This document shows, piece by piece, positions 1 to 9,481 of a stretch of 40,929 nucleotides of DNA; position 1 is the stretch's first letter; the number at the start of each line of letters is the position of its first letter. Source of the stretch: an uncultured Lachnospiraceae bacterium (GTDB taxonomy: Bacteria; Bacillota; Clostridia; Lachnospirales; Lachnospiraceae); NCBI GenBank assembly GCA_902781215.1, contig CACZIO010000025.1, forward strand, positions 1-40,929. The letters run 5' to 3'. The notes below the pieces were generated by a model, which made no database searches, was not told where the DNA came from, and worked only from the letters and a program-made list of their open reading frames with translations. A program made the translations under genes and the position numbers.

Positions 1-148
1 CAGGGGATCTGTCCCGGGCGGTTCCTTGATGAATCATCTTCATGGAACCGGAGAACCGTCCCCATGGCTCTTCCGGAGCCGGAGAACCGTCCCCGTGGTT
101 CCTCGGCAGGGACCGGAGAACCGTCCCTGTGGTCCCTCGGGTTGATGA
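1..148. repeat. Intergenic repeat cluster with GAGAACCGTCCC core
   Basis: This gene-free stretch downstream of oppA holds three direct copies of a roughly 20-base unit starting CCGGAGAACCGTCCC, at 48-67, 79-98 and 113-132 (spacing 31 and 34 bases). A related GTCCCGGGCGGTTCC segment lies near position 15. The same core, in either orientation, returns in the gaps at 6739-6880, 10055-10175 and 34447-34494. Short open frames across it are by-products of the repeat. I see no gene here. Confidence 0.8.
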
Positions 149-2023
149 TCATTCCTCGATGGTGCAGTACATGAAGTACTTGAATCCCAGAGGGGTGCTG
201 AAGAATCCCTTGACGCTGGAATCGAGCATGTAGAGGTCGGTGTAGAAGTAGAGCGGGCAGATGGCACCGGTGCTCATGAGCAGGTCCTCAGCTCTGTGCA
301 TCAGCTCATAGCGCTTCTCGTTGTCGGTGCAGCTCTTGATGTCCGCGATGAGGACGTCATAGGTCTCTGCCCATGTGCCGTCCACAACCTTGGTGTCGTA
401 GCCGAGGTCGGTCAGGTCGAGGCTGTAGGCCTTGACATCCTTGTGGTCACCCTTGCCCAGCTGGCAGTCGTTGTTGCCGGAGTTGGTGGTCCACATGTCG
501 AGCATGGAGATGGGATCGTTGTAGTCGCAGAGCCAGCCGTTGCGGGCGATGGAGTAGTCACCGGCCTTTCTGGTGTTGAGGAAGGTGTTCCACTCCTGGT
601 TCTCCAGGTTCATGGTAATGCCGACAGAGGCGAATGCGCTCTGCAGGTACTCGGCGATGGCCTTGTGGGCGTCGCTGGTGTTGTAGAGGTAGGTCAGGGT
701 CGGGAAGCCCTTGATCTGCTGTGTGGACTCGTCGAATTCATAGTATTTCTTGAGGACTTCGATGCAGGCATTGAAGTTGTCCTGCAGAGCCTCGGGAGCG
801 ACATTGTAGTAGCCGGCGAAGCCGTCCTCATGGCCTGCGTTGGCACAGAAGTCGGTCTTGCCGTCAGCGTCGGTCAGGCCGCTGGCCACGAAGGAGGAAG
901 CAGGGGTCTGGCCGCCCTGTGCGATGTCATTGACGATGTGGTTGCGGTCAAAGAGCAGGGAGAGGGCGTTGCGGATCTCGGCGCGGGCCTCCTCGGCTTC
1001 CTTGCCTTCCAGACCGGAATCCTTGGGCAGGATGTCCTCGTTGACATTCCAGCCGACATAGTAGGTGCCGAGCTGGCCGGTCACGACGAACTCATCGGGG
1101 TACTCTTCCTTGAGGGAGGCGATCTCGTTGGTCGGCGCGTCGTCGATCATCTTCCAGTCGCCGTTCTCAAAGTTGGTCAGCTGGTTGTTGACGTCATCAG
1201 ACAGGTAGAAGTTGATGGCAGGCATGGTGACCTTGTCTGCATCGTGATAGTGCTCGTTCTTCCTGAAGGTGATGACACTGTTGTGCTGCCATGCAGTCAT
1301 GGTGTAGGGGCCGTTGCTGATATAGGTCTTGGGATCAGTCGCCCATTTCTCGCTGCTGACAACGTCCTCACGGACAGGCATGTAGGTCGGGAATGCAAGA
1401 AGCTCATCCCAGTAGGGAACTCTCTGCTTGGTCGTGACTTCGAGGGTCTTGTCATCGACAGCCTTGACCATGAACTGATCGGGATCGAAGTCTTCCTCGG
1501 AATAGCCGACGATCTGGTCGAACATGTAACCGTAGTCGGAAGCGGTTGCGGGATCCGCAGCTCTCTTCCATGCGAACTCGAAATCACCTGCCGTGACAGG
1601 CTGGCCGTCGGACCATGTGATACCGTCGCGAAGGGTGTAGGTGTAGGTAACGGTGCCGTCCTCGTTCTCCTCACCTTCGACCAGCTCCTCTGCGCAGTCG
1701 GGAGCGATTTCGTAGGAACCGTCCTCCTTCTGCTCCCACTTAGCCAGGCCGGAGAAAGCGTGGATGATCAGGGTCGCGCCATCGACAGCGCTGTTGAGCG
1801 CGGGGTCGATGTTGTCGGGCTCGGATCCGATGCAGACATTGATGCCGTCCGCCGCGACGAGGGACTCATCGACAGCGCCGTCCGCCGCTGCCGCAGCTTC
1901 CTCGCCGGTCGCGCCGGCTCCGGCTCCTGCCGCAGCGCCGCCGCTGTTAGCCGCGGAGTCGCCGCAGGCGCACAGACTGATGGCCATCATGGCACACATC
2001 GCCAGTGCAAGTAATCTTTTCAT
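149..2023 (-). CDS. oppA: Oligopeptide ABC transporter, substrate-binding lipoprotein (OppA-like)
   Basis: Extracytoplasmic peptide-binding protein of the SBP_bac_5 family, about 624 residues, which would deliver oligopeptides to the OppBC channel encoded upstream. The N-terminus has a positive start (MKRLL), a hydrophobic stretch and a lipobox-like cysteine at ISLCAC, so it is probably lipid-anchored. A low-complexity Ala/Gly/Ser linker follows the cysteine. Family-typical stretches are visible, such as SEPDNIDPALNSAVDG, LRDGITWSDGQPVTAGDF and ISNGPYTMTAWQHN. The start at 2023 is chosen because GGGAGG lies just upstream and the signal peptide begins there; an in-frame ATG at 2113 would add 30 residues with no signal character. 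It is the last gene of the opp set, 140 bases after oppF. Exact peptide specificity cannot be read from the sequence. Confidence 0.93.
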   Translation of the reverse strand: MKRLLALAMCAMMAISLCACGDSAANSGGAAAGAGAGATGEEAAAAADGAVDESLVAADGINVCIGSEPDNIDPALNSAVDGATLIIHAFSGLAKWEQKEDGSYEIAPDCAEELVEGEENEDGTVTYTYTLRDGITWSDGQPVTAGDFEFAWKRAADPATASDYGYMFDQIVGYSEEDFDPDQFMVKAVDDKTLEVTTKQRVPYWDELLAFPTYMPVREDVVSSEKWATDPKTYISNGPYTMTAWQHNSVITFRKNEHYHDADKVTMPAINFYLSDDVNNQLTNFENGDWKMIDDAPTNEIASLKEEYPDEFVVTGQLGTYYVGWNVNEDILPKDSGLEGKEAEEARAEIRNALSLLFDRNHIVNDIAQGGQTPASSFVASGLTDADGKTDFCANAGHEDGFAGYYNVAPEALQDNFNACIEVLKKYYEFDESTQQIKGFPTLTYLYNTSDAHKAIAEYLQSAFASVGITMNLENQEWNTFLNTRKAGDYSIARNGWLCDYNDPISMLDMWTTNSGNNDCQLGKGDHKDVKAYSLDLTDLGYDTKVVDGTWAETYDVLIADIKSCTDNEKRYELMHRAEDLLMSTGAICPLYFYTDLYMLDSSVKGFFSTPLGFKYFMYCTIEE

Positions 2024-2163
2024 GATATTCCTCCCATAAAAAAGTGGTTGTGACACTGCAGCATGTAAAAACCGCAGCGCCGTAGTGACAGGCAGCATGA
2101 TACATACTGCCATTTATCTGCAATCCTCTGTATCAGGTTCTGATCCAGGGGGAGTGCACAAAA

Positions 2164-3156
2164 TCAACCGATCTCCTCGATGCGGTGGCAGGCGACGAAG
2201 CGGCCCTTCTCGATCTCGCGGAGCTCGGGCATGCTCTCCTTGCAGGATTCCTTCGCATAGGGGCAGCGGGTGTGGAAGGGGCATCCGGGGGGCGCGTTCA
2301 GGGGGCTGGGAATCTCGCCGGTCATGGCGATGCGCTGGTTGGCGCGGGCCTTGACGGGATCCGGCACGGGAACGGCCGAGATCAGGGCGCGGGTGTAGGG
2401 GTGGAGCGGACGCTCGTAGATCTCGTCCGCACCGGCCAGCTCGACCATGTGGCCGAGGTACATGACCGCGATCCTGTCGGAAATATGGCGCACGACGAGG
2501 AGGTCGTGGGCGATGAAGAGGTAGGTCAGGTTGAGCTGCTCCTGGAGCTCGTCAAACATGTTGATGACCTGGGCCTGAATGGAGACGTCCAGGGCGGAGA
2601 CGGGCTCGTCGCAGACGATGAAGTCGGGGTTGACCGCCAGGGACCTGGCAATGCCGACACGCTGGCGCTGGCCGCCGGAGAATTCGTGGGCGTAGCGGGC
2701 GGCGTGCTCGGAGTTGAGGCCGACGTGGTCCATGAGCTCCAGGATACGCTCGCGGCGTTCCTCTTTGGTCTTGTACATGTGCTGGACATCCAGGGGCTCG
2801 CCGATGATGTCGGCGACGGTCATGCGGGGATCCAGCGAGGAATAGGGATCCTGGAAGACCATGGTGGCCTTGCGGCGGTAGTCTGCGATGTCCTGTGCGG
2901 TCTTGATGGGCTTGCCGCGGTAGATGACCTCGCCGCCGGTGGGCTTGTAGAGGTGCAGGATGGAGCGGCCGGCGGTCGTCTTGCCGCAGCCGGACTCTCC
3001 GACCAGGCCCAGGGTCTCGCCCTCCATGATGTCAAAAGAGATGTCGTCGACAGCCTTGAGGGGCTTGGTCTTGAAAAATCCCGTGCTGATCGGGAAATAT
3101 TGTTTCAGATGGCTGACGCGGATGAGCGGCTCGCCATTCGGGTTCTGTGTAGTCAT
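2164..3156 (-). CDS. oppF: Oligopeptide ABC transporter, ATP-binding protein OppF
   Basis: Cytoplasmic ATPase of the peptide importer, 330 residues. It carries a Walker A motif GESGCGKTT at about residues 53-61, the signature FSGGQRQRV, and a Walker B segment [14 protein letters not shown] followed by the switch histidine in IAHDLLVV. The C-terminus has the oligopeptide/dipeptide transporter extension with the cysteine-containing [15 protein letters not shown], typical of OppD/OppF/DppD/DppF proteins. Its start codon overlaps the stop of oppD (ATGA), so the two are probably translationally coupled and act as a heterodimer. AGGAGG precedes the start. The OppF rather than OppD assignment rests on its downstream position and family resemblance. 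Confidence 0.93.
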   Translation of the reverse strand: MTTQNPNGEPLIRVSHLKQYFPISTGFFKTKPLKAVDDISFDIMEGETLGLVGESGCGKTTAGRSILHLYKPTGGEVIYRGKPIKTAQDIADYRRKATMVFQDPYSSLDPRMTVADIIGEPLDVQHMYKTKEERRERILELMDHVGLNSEHAARYAHEFSGGQRQRVGIARSLAVNPDFIVCDEPVSALDVSIQAQVINMFDELQEQLNLTYLFIAHDLLVVRHISDRIAVMYLGHMVELAGADEIYERPLHPYTRALISAVPVPDPVKARANQRIAMTGEIPSPLNAPPGCPFHTRCPYAKESCKESMPELREIEKGRFVACHRIEEIG

Positions 3157-4139
3157 AATCCTGCGCCCTCCTTCGCTTTTTTCACATTCATCCAGCAGGC
3201 TGCCGCATGGTTTTCGTTGATCTCAAAGCGGTCGCAGTGCTCCTGGATGCAGATCTTCATGGCCGCGTCACAGCGGGGCGCGAAAGCGCAGCCCTTGGGC
3301 ATGTTCAGCAGGTCGATGGGGGTTCCGCTGATTGGCTGCAGGCGCTCGCCGCCGCTGTCCGTCGTCGGGATCGAGCGGAGCAGGCCCTTGGTGTACTCGT
3401 GACAGGGATTGTAGAAGATCTCGTCGGCCGTTCCCTGTTCGCAGATGGAACCCGCGTACATGACGACGACCTCGTCGCAGAGCTGGGCGACGACACCCAG
3501 GTCGTGGGTGATCATGATGATCGCCATGCCCATCTCCTTCTGGATATCCTTCATGAGCTCCAGGATGCCGGCCTGGATGGTGACGTCCAGGGCGGTCGTC
3601 GGCTCGTCGGCGATCAGAATGTCGGGCTCGCAGGCCAGTGCCATGGCGATCATGACCCTCTGCCGCATACCGCCGGAGAACTCAAACGGGTACTGCTTCA
3701 TGCGCTTTTCAGGCTCGTTGACATTGACCAGGCGGAGCATCTCCACCGCCCTGTCCCAGGCCTGCTGCTTGTTGCGGTTCGTGTGGAGCAGGATCGCCTC
3801 CATCAGCTGATGCCCGATCGTGTAGGTCGGGTTCAGGCTGGTCATGGGATCCTGGAAAATGATCGAAATCTTGTTGCCGCGGATGGTCTTCATGACCTTT
3901 TCATCAGCTCCGACCAGCTCCTGTCCGTCGAATTTGATCGAGCCGGACACGATCCTGCCGGTCGATGCCAGGATCTGCATGATCGAGTAGGCCGTGACCG
4001 ATTTGCCGGAGCCGGACTCTCCCACGATTCCCAGGACCTTGCCGCGTTCCAGATTAAAAGAAACACCGTTTACCGCACGCACTTCACCGGCATCGGTGAA
4101 GAAGGATGTGTGCAGGTCTTTTACTTCCAGTAGTGCCAT
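3153..4139 (-). CDS. oppD: Oligopeptide ABC transporter, ATP-binding protein OppD
   Basis: Second ATPase of the peptide importer, 328 residues. Walker [10 protein letters not shown] lies at about residues 40-48, the signature is [15 protein letters not shown], and Walker B is [14 protein letters not shown] with the H-loop in [13 protein letters not shown]. The C-terminal oligopeptide-transporter domain includes the cysteine-containing [15 protein letters not shown]. The start at 4139 is preceded by GAGGG. It lies 176 bases downstream of oppC; that gap contains a GCCGGCGCCGGC palindrome but no gene. Predicted to pair with the overlapping oppF product. Confidence 0.93.
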   Translation of the reverse strand: MALLEVKDLHTSFFTDAGEVRAVNGVSFNLERGKVLGIVGESGSGKSVTAYSIMQILASTGRIVSGSIKFDGQELVGADEKVMKTIRGNKISIIFQDPMTSLNPTYTIGHQLMEAILLHTNRNKQQAWDRAVEMLRLVNVNEPEKRMKQYPFEFSGGMRQRVMIAMALACEPDILIADEPTTALDVTIQAGILELMKDIQKEMGMAIIMITHDLGVVAQLCDEVVVMYAGSICEQGTADEIFYNPCHEYTKGLLRSIPTTDSGGERLQPISGTPIDLLNMPKGCAFAPRCDAAMKICIQEHCDRFEINENHAAACWMNVKKAKEGAGL

Positions 4140-4315
4140 TATTTTTCCCTCATTTATTCACTAGCAATTCAGTACCTCGCGCAAATATCTGTTGTGCAGG
4201 GGCCGGCGCCGGCATCTCGTGATGTCAGGCATTTTTTTCATTTCCGGCAGAAGGAGCTCCGGACGAGCTGTCCGTTGAGCTGATCCGGCACAGCAGCCGC
4301 AGGCTACTGAATGAT

Positions 4316-5380
4316 TTATCCATTCAGCTTCGGGTCGAATGCGTCGCGCAGGCCGTCGCCGAAGAGGTTCAGGGAAAGCACGATGAGCGAGATCACGATG
4401 GCCGGGATGACCAGACGGTAGGGGTAGGACTTGAGGCCGTTCAGGGCATCGGAGGCCAGGGAGCCCAGCGAGGGCATGGGGGCGTTGACGCCCAGGCCCA
4501 GGAAGGACAGATAGCTCTCGGTGAAGATCGCGTTCGGGATCTGCAGGGCCGTCGAGATGACGATGACCGAGATCGAGTTGGGGATCAGGTGCTTGGTGAT
4601 GACCCAGCCGGCCTTGGCGCCGGAGGCCTGGGCCGCCAGGACATATTCCTGTTCGCGCAGGGAGAGGATCTGGCCGCGGATCAGGCGGGACATGGAGACC
4701 CAGTAGAGCAGCGCGAAGATGATGAACAGGGAGATGATGTTGGAGCCGATCTTCTCCATGACGGTCCCCTCCATGGCCTTGCCCAGCGGCTCGCGCAGGA
4801 CGGATGCCAGCAGGATGACCATCAGCATGTCCGGCAATGAATAGATGACATCGACGATCCTCATGATGATGATATCGACCATGCCGCCGGCGTAGCCCGC
4901 GACAGATCCGACCAGGAGGCCGATGACCAGCACGATGATACTGGCGAAGAAGCCGACGGCCAGGGAGATGCGGGTGCCGTAGACGACGCGGATGAAGTAG
5001 TCACGGCCCGAGGAGTCGGTTCCGAAGATGTGGGGGAAGACGCTCTCACCGGCTTCGATCCTGGCCTTCTCCGACGTGGAATACTGGAAAGGCTTCAGAT
5101 TGTTAAAGGAAGAATCAACCGGCTGGCCCGGTGTGACACCCAGCATGGCCTCGTACTTGTAGGGCCAGAAAATGGGGATCAGGATCGACGAGAGCGTGAT
5201 CAGAATGATGATGATAAAGCTCGCCATGGCGACCTTGTTCTTTTTCAGACGTCTCACACCGTCCTGGAAGGCGGTCGTGGACGGCCGCATCTTGACCATA
5301 TATTCTTTTTCCTGTTCGCTTGCGGGCAGCAGATCGTCCACGTTGATCTGCATGCTCAGCTTTTTCAGATTGCTGTCCAT
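4316..5380 (-). CDS. oppC: Oligopeptide ABC transporter permease OppC
   Basis: Integral membrane permease, about 354 residues. A long cytoplasmic N-terminus comes first, then a membrane segment (VAMASFIIIILITLSSILI), a periplasmic-side loop with the family motif HIFGTDSSGRDYF, and further hydrophobic segments. The EAA-type coupling loop is YVLAAQASGAKAGWVITKHLIPN. I place the start at 5380 (MDSNLKK) because GGAG stands six bases upstream of it. An in-frame ATG at 5390-5392 would add four residues but has a poorer ribosome-binding site. The gene begins just after the oppB stop, as expected for the opp gene order, and the product would form the channel with OppB. Confidence 0.92.
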   Translation of the reverse strand: MDSNLKKLSMQINVDDLLPASEQEKEYMVKMRPSTTAFQDGVRRLKKNKVAMASFIIIILITLSSILIPIFWPYKYEAMLGVTPGQPVDSSFNNLKPFQYSTSEKARIEAGESVFPHIFGTDSSGRDYFIRVVYGTRISLAVGFFASIIVLVIGLLVGSVAGYAGGMVDIIIMRIVDVIYSLPDMLMVILLASVLREPLGKAMEGTVMEKIGSNIISLFIIFALLYWVSMSRLIRGQILSLREQEYVLAAQASGAKAGWVITKHLIPNSISVIVISTALQIPNAIFTESYLSFLGLGVNAPMPSLGSLASDALNGLKSYPYRLVIPAIVISLIVLSLNLFGDGLRDAFDPKLNG

Positions 5381-5395
5381 GTTTTTCTCCATATC

Positions 5396-6322
5396 TTATT
5401 CCAGTGTGATGCGGGGGTCGACGACCTTGTAGAGGATGTCGCTGACCAGGTTCATGACGACGATCAGGGTCGCCAGAACGATGGTGGTGCCCATGATCAT
5501 CATGTAGTCACGGTTGATGATGCTGCTGACGAAGGCTCTGCCGATGCCGGGCACCGCAAAGATCTGCTCGACGACCAGAGAGCCGGTGACGATGTAGGCC
5601 AGCATGGGGCCGAAATAGGTGATGACCGGGATCAGGGAGTTTTTCAGCGCGTGGCCGAAAATGATCTTGCCCGCGGGAACGCCCTTGGCCTTGGCGGTCC
5701 GGATGTAGTCCTGGCCCAGGACGTCCAGCATGGAGGATCTGGTCAGACGGGTGATGTAGGCCATCGGGTAGAGCATCAGGGTGATGATCGGCAGGATCAG
5801 ACCGCCGGACGCCGCGCCGTTGGCCGGCAGCACCTGGAGCTTGATGGCAAAGACAACCAGCAGGAGCGAACCCATGATAAAGGACGGCATGGAGACGAAG
5901 GCGGTCGTCAGGACCATGATGATGCGGTCCAGGATCGTGTTCCTCCGCAGGGCGGCACCCGCCCCGAGCACGACGCCGAAGATCAGCGCCAGGAAAGCGG
6001 CGATGACGCCGAGCTTGGCACTGGTCTTGAGGCCGTCGCCCATGATGTCGATGACCATGCGTCCCCTCTGCTTCAGCGAGGGGCCGAAGCGGAAGTGGAT
6101 GACATCATTGAGATAGGTGAAATACTGGGTGCTCAGAGGCTTGTCGAGACCGTATTTGGCCTCCAGCGCCTCCTGGGCTGCCTTGGAGATCGCCTTCTCA
6201 CCGACGAAGGGGCCGCCGGGCACTGCGTGCATAATGAAAAAGGTCAGCGTAAATACGACCCACACCGTAAAAATGGCGAGGATCACGCGTTTGATGATGT
6301 AACTGATTGTCTTGGGATTCAT
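5396..6322 (-). CDS. oppB: Oligopeptide ABC transporter permease OppB
   Basis: First gene of the opp operon, a 308-residue membrane permease. It starts with the canonical OppB/DppB membrane segment (YIIKRVILAIFTVWVVFTLT), followed by HAVPGGPF and later the coupling-loop region DYIRTAKAKGVPAGKIIFGHALKNS. The rest contains the expected hydrophobic helices. The start at 6322 has GGAG about ten bases upstream. In the leader, CTCCG-GAA-CGGAG can form a small hairpin that would cover this ribosome-binding site and is followed by six T residues; whether this matters is unknown. The candidate promoter lies about 330 bases upstream, so the mRNA leader would be long. Confidence 0.93.
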   Translation of the reverse strand: MNPKTISYIIKRVILAIFTVWVVFTLTFFIMHAVPGGPFVGEKAISKAAQEALEAKYGLDKPLSTQYFTYLNDVIHFRFGPSLKQRGRMVIDIMGDGLKTSAKLGVIAAFLALIFGVVLGAGAALRRNTILDRIIMVLTTAFVSMPSFIMGSLLLVVFAIKLQVLPANGAASGGLILPIITLMLYPMAYITRLTRSSMLDVLGQDYIRTAKAKGVPAGKIIFGHALKNSLIPVITYFGPMLAYIVTGSLVVEQIFAVPGIGRAFVSSIINRDYMMIMGTTIVLATLIVVMNLVSDILYKVVDPRITLE

Positions 6323-6650
6323 AAGAAAAAATCTCCGTTCCGGAGCGCTTTTTTTCGCGCGGCGGACGAAGAAGAACGTGACGGGTGCCGGCGGACTCTC
6401 CTGTGCTTTTCACAACAGTTCCGCTCCGGCATCAAAAGATGCGAATGCATGATGAACAGTGTCGGGGTCGGCTGAAACATTCTACTTCGTCAGGACTGCT
6501 GCGACGCTCCGCGCACCAGCCATCCTGCGCTTTTGTGAATAATATTGATTGTAAAACCGTGCATCTGTATTCCCGGGATTCTGTTGATTTTGTTGAATTT
6601 CTTAATTCGTTTCAAACAGTTCGCAAGCAAAATGTATATGCACGGAGTTT

Positions 6651-6679
6651 ATTATATACCAATATTACGACAACTTCAA
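6651..6679 (-). promoter_or_regulatory. Candidate sigma-A promoter of the opp operon
   Basis: On the minus strand TTGAAG (6674-6679) and TATAAT (6651-6656) are separated by exactly 17 bases. The site points toward oppB, 330 bases downstream. The intervening 6323-6650 holds no gene that I can support. Confidence 0.6.
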
Positions 6680-6738
6680 CATAGGAAAGCCAGAATGGAG
6701 CCCCGCAGCCTTCTCCCGGCTCATCCGGGCACCATGGA

Positions 6739-6880
6739 GAGGGACCACGGGGACGGTTCTCTGGCTCCTTGTCGCCAGGAAGGCCGGAGCCGGGAGCCAA
6801 AGGGACGGTTCTCCGGCTCCTCGTGGTCTCCCGCTGTCGGTGAATCGGGCAGGACCGGAGAACCGTCCCCGTGGTCCCTC
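6739..6880. repeat. Intergenic palindromic element, 23-base perfect inverted arms
   Basis: The arms at 6739-6761 and 6858-6880 are perfect reverse complements of 23 bases; each contains the GAGAACCGTCCC core or its complement. A further copy of the core (GGGACGGTTCTCC) lies inside the roughly 96-base loop, near 6801-6820. A related segment, GACCGGATCCGTCCC, follows at about 6962. The element sits between the cysK terminator and the opp promoter and has no coding capacity of its own. It belongs to the repeat family at 1-148. Confidence 0.8.
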
Positions 6881-6891
6881 CCGGACAGCGC

Positions 6892-6937
6892 AAAAAGACG
6901 TATCTCCGCGGTACAAAATGTACCGCGGAGATACGTC
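6892..6937 (-). terminator. Rho-independent terminator downstream of cysK
   Basis: A perfect 19-base inverted repeat (6897-6915 with 6919-6937) and an AAA loop, followed on the minus strand by TTTTT (6892-6896). It lies about 70 bases past the cysK stop and should end the isc-cys unit. Confidence 0.9.
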
Positions 6938-7008
6938 CCAAGTGATTCATTTCAAAAGTACCGACCGGATCCGTCCCTGCTGGTCCCGGGCGGTTTCCCG
7001 CGGATCCT

Positions 7009-7941
7009 TTACTCCGTAAACAGGGCTGTGGAGTAATATCTGTCGCCGCTGTCGGGCAGGAGGGCGACGATGACCTTGCCCTTGTTCTCCGGGCGCTTTG
7101 CGAGGGCGATGGCGCCGGACAGGGCCGCGCCGGAGGAGATGCCGACGGAGATGCCTTCCTTCCTGGCCAGGAGCTTGGCAGCCGCGAAGGACTCATCGCC
7201 GGTGGCCTTGTAGACCTCGTCGTAAACCTTGGTGTTGAGGACATCCGGTACGAAGCCGGCGCCGATACCCTGGATCTTGTGGGCTCCCGCACGTCCCTCG
7301 GAGAGGACGGGGGAATCCTCGGGCTCAAGGGCGACGATCTTCACATCGGGATTCTTCTCCTTGAGGTATTCGCCGGTGCCGGTCAGGGTGCCGCCTGTGC
7401 CGACGCCTGCGATAAAGATGTCTACCTTGCCGTCGGTGTCGTTCCAGATCTCGGGGCCCGTGGTCGCCTTGTGCATGGCGGGGTTGGCGGGGTTGACGAA
7501 CTGTCCGGGGATATAGCCGCCGGGAATCTCCTGCGCCAGCTCCTCCGCCTTGGCGATGGCGCCCTTCATGCCCTTCGCGCCCTCGGTCAGGACGATCTCG
7601 GCGCCGTAGGCCTTGAGGATGTTGCGGCGCTCCACGCTCATGGTCTCGGGCATGGTCAGGATGATGCGGTAGCCCTTAGCGGCGGCGATGGAGGCCAGTC
7701 CGATTCCGGTGTTGCCGGATGTGGGCTCGATGATCACGGAGCCCTCCTTGAGCAGGCCCTTTTCCTCCGCGTCCTCGATCATGGCCTTGGCGATCCTGTC
7801 CTTGACGCTGCCTGCGGGGTTGAAGTACTCGAGCTTGACCAAGACAGTTGCCTCCAGGCCCAGCTCCTTTTCAATATTGACGACCTCGACGAGAGGTGTA
7901 TTTCCGATCAGTCCCAGTGTTCCTTTATAGATGTTTGACAT
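7009..7941 (-). CDS. cysK: Cysteine synthase (O-acetylserine sulfhydrylase)
   Basis: PLP enzyme making L-cysteine from O-acetylserine and sulfide; 310 residues, the usual CysK length. Visible motifs are IGNTPLVEV at the N-terminus, the PLP lysine in NPAGSVKDR (K47), the substrate/phosphate loop TSGNTG (about 74-79) and the glycine loop [12 protein letters not shown]. The start at 7941 (MSNIYKG) is preceded by AGGAAGGA; the frame stays open upstream but that part lacks family similarity. It is last in the set iscS-iscU-sulfhydrylase-cysK and is followed by a strong terminator. The context suggests it supplies cysteine for IscS. A -10-like TATAAT at 8114-8119 (minus strand) could give it a second promoter, but no convincing -35 was found. 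Confidence 0.95.
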   Translation of the reverse strand: MSNIYKGTLGLIGNTPLVEVVNIEKELGLEATVLVKLEYFNPAGSVKDRIAKAMIEDAEEKGLLKEGSVIIEPTSGNTGIGLASIAAAKGYRIILTMPETMSVERRNILKAYGAEIVLTEGAKGMKGAIAKAEELAQEIPGGYIPGQFVNPANPAMHKATTGPEIWNDTDGKVDIFIAGVGTGGTLTGTGEYLKEKNPDVKIVALEPEDSPVLSEGRAGAHKIQGIGAGFVPDVLNTKVYDEVYKATGDESFAAAKLLARKEGISVGISSGAALSGAIALAKRPENKGKVIVALLPDSGDRYYSTALFTE

Positions 7942-8151
7942 ATGTACGTCCTTCCTTTCCGAATTTTCAACCGCTTTTAGCGAAAAAATCTTACCTTCTC
8001 TGCCCGCTTCTGCGCATGGGATCCTCTTCTCTTCTCGTTCCGTCTCATTCCGCTTGGCGGGACGCAATTACGATCCTCTTGCTCCATGATCTGCGGAGAG
8101 AATCACCTTTTCTATTATACTCATTCTTTCAGAAGAAAAAAGAGTCACGTT

Positions 8152-9435
8152 TTACTGCAGTGCCGCAAAGCCCTTTTCCAGGTCGGCGATGATGTCGTCG
8201 ATGTGCTCGGTGCCGATGGAGAGGCGGATCGTGTTGGCATGGATGCCCTGATCCACGAGCTCCGCGGGCGAGAGCTGGGAGTGCGTAGTGGAGGCCGGGT
8301 GTATCACCAGGCTCTTGACGTCCGCCACGTTGGCCAGGAGCGAGAAGATCTCCAGGTGATCAATGAACTCCCAGGCTTCCTTCTGGCAGCCCTTGATCTC
8401 AAAGGTAAAGATGGACGCCCCGCCGTTGGGGAAATATTTTTCATAGAGGGCGTGGTCCGGATGGTCCGGAAGGGAGGGATGGTTGACCTTTTCCACGAGC
8501 GGGTGCTTGCTGAGGTATTCAACGACCTTCTTCGTGTTCTCCGCATGGCGCTCCAGGCGCAGGGAAAGAGTCTCCACGCCCTGCAGGAGCAGGAAGGCGT
8601 TGAAGGGCGAGATGGCCGCGCCGGTGTCGCGGAGCAGGATGGCCCGGATGTAGGTCACAAAGGCCGCGGGGCCGACCGCGTCGTAGAAGGAAATGCCGTG
8701 ATAGCTGGGATTGGGATCTGCGATCTGCGGGAACTTCCCGCCGGCCTTCCAGTCGAACTTGCCGGATTCGACGATGATGCCGCCCAGGGTCGTGCCGTGG
8801 CCGCCGATGAACTTGGTCGCCGAATGGACCACGATGTCCGCGCCGTGTTCGATGGGGCGGATCAGGTAGGGGGTCCCGAAGGTGTTATCGATGACCAGGG
8901 GAAGCCCATACCGGTGGGCGATCTCTGCGATCGCGTCAATGTCCGGAATATCGCTGTTGGGGTTGCCGAGCGTCTCCAGATAGATGGCGCGCGTGTTGTC
9001 CTGGATGGCGTCCTCGACCTCCTCCAGATTGTGGGCGTCGACGAAGGTCGTCGTCACGCCGAACTGGGGCAGGGTATGGGAAAGAAGGTTGAAGCTGCCG
9101 CCGTAGATGGTCTTCTGGGCTACAATATGTCCGCCGTTGGCAGCCAGGGCCTGGATCGTGTAGGTGATCGCCGCCGCGCCGGAGGCCACGGCCAGGGCCG
9201 CGCTGCCGCCCTCGAGCGCTGCCAGCCTCTTTTCCAGGACATCCTGGGTCGAATTGGTCAGGCGCCCGTAGATATTGCCGGGATCCGCGAGGCCGAAACG
9301 GTTCGCCGCGTGCTGACTGTTGTGGAAGACATAGGACGTGGTCTGATAGATCGGGACGGCGCGGGAATCGGTCGCCGGATCCGCCTGTTCCTGGCCCACG
9401 TGCAGCTGAAGGGTTTCAAATCTGTATTCGCTCAT
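8152..9435 (-). CDS. metY: O-acetyl-L-homoserine sulfhydrylase
   Basis: PLP enzyme of the Cys/Met metabolism family, 427 residues, predicted to form homocysteine from O-acetylhomoserine and sulfide. The N-terminus FETLQLHVGQEQADPATDSRAVPIYQ-type sequence is typical of O-acetylhomoserine aminocarboxypropyltransferases. The PLP lysine is K208 in SATKFIGGHGTT, and the cofactor aspartate is in VIDNTFGTP. The length (about 430) separates it from shorter cystathionine gamma-synthases. The start at 9435 is chosen because GGAG lies upstream and the conserved region begins there. It lies 46 bases after iscU, so co-transcription with the Fe-S genes is likely. The main uncertainty is whether O-acetylserine is also used. 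Confidence 0.92.
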   Translation of the reverse strand: MSEYRFETLQLHVGQEQADPATDSRAVPIYQTTSYVFHNSQHAANRFGLADPGNIYGRLTNSTQDVLEKRLAALEGGSAALAVASGAAAITYTIQALAANGGHIVAQKTIYGGSFNLLSHTLPQFGVTTTFVDAHNLEEVEDAIQDNTRAIYLETLGNPNSDIPDIDAIAEIAHRYGLPLVIDNTFGTPYLIRPIEHGADIVVHSATKFIGGHGTTLGGIIVESGKFDWKAGGKFPQIADPNPSYHGISFYDAVGPAAFVTYIRAILLRDTGAAISPFNAFLLLQGVETLSLRLERHAENTKKVVEYLSKHPLVEKVNHPSLPDHPDHALYEKYFPNGGASIFTFEIKGCQKEAWEFIDHLEIFSLLANVADVKSLVIHPASTTHSQLSPAELVDQGIHANTIRLSIGTEHIDDIIADLEKGFAALQ

Positions 9436-9481
9436 TTTTAAATCTCCATTCTCCCGACCAACTCTCGGGACTGTTGTAATC

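Noticed and set aside
48-132. Possible CRISPR array at the left edge
   Set aside because: The copies are only about 20 bases, diverge, have 11-14-base spacers, and belong to a dispersed repeat family; no cas genes are present.
42-233. Small protein with ENRPHGSS/GEPSPWF strings
   Set aside because: It arises from the intergenic GAGAACCGTCCC repeat and overlaps the oppA 3' end.
296-2014. Long plus-strand open frame opposite oppA
   Set aside because: It is the antisense shadow of a clear peptide-binding protein in G+C-rich DNA; it lacks a ribosome-binding site and any recognisable family.
5030-6475. Plus-strand open frame of 481 codons opposite oppB/oppC
   Set aside because: The composition (Asp/Gln/His-rich) is typical of antisense translation of membrane proteins, with no domain recognised.
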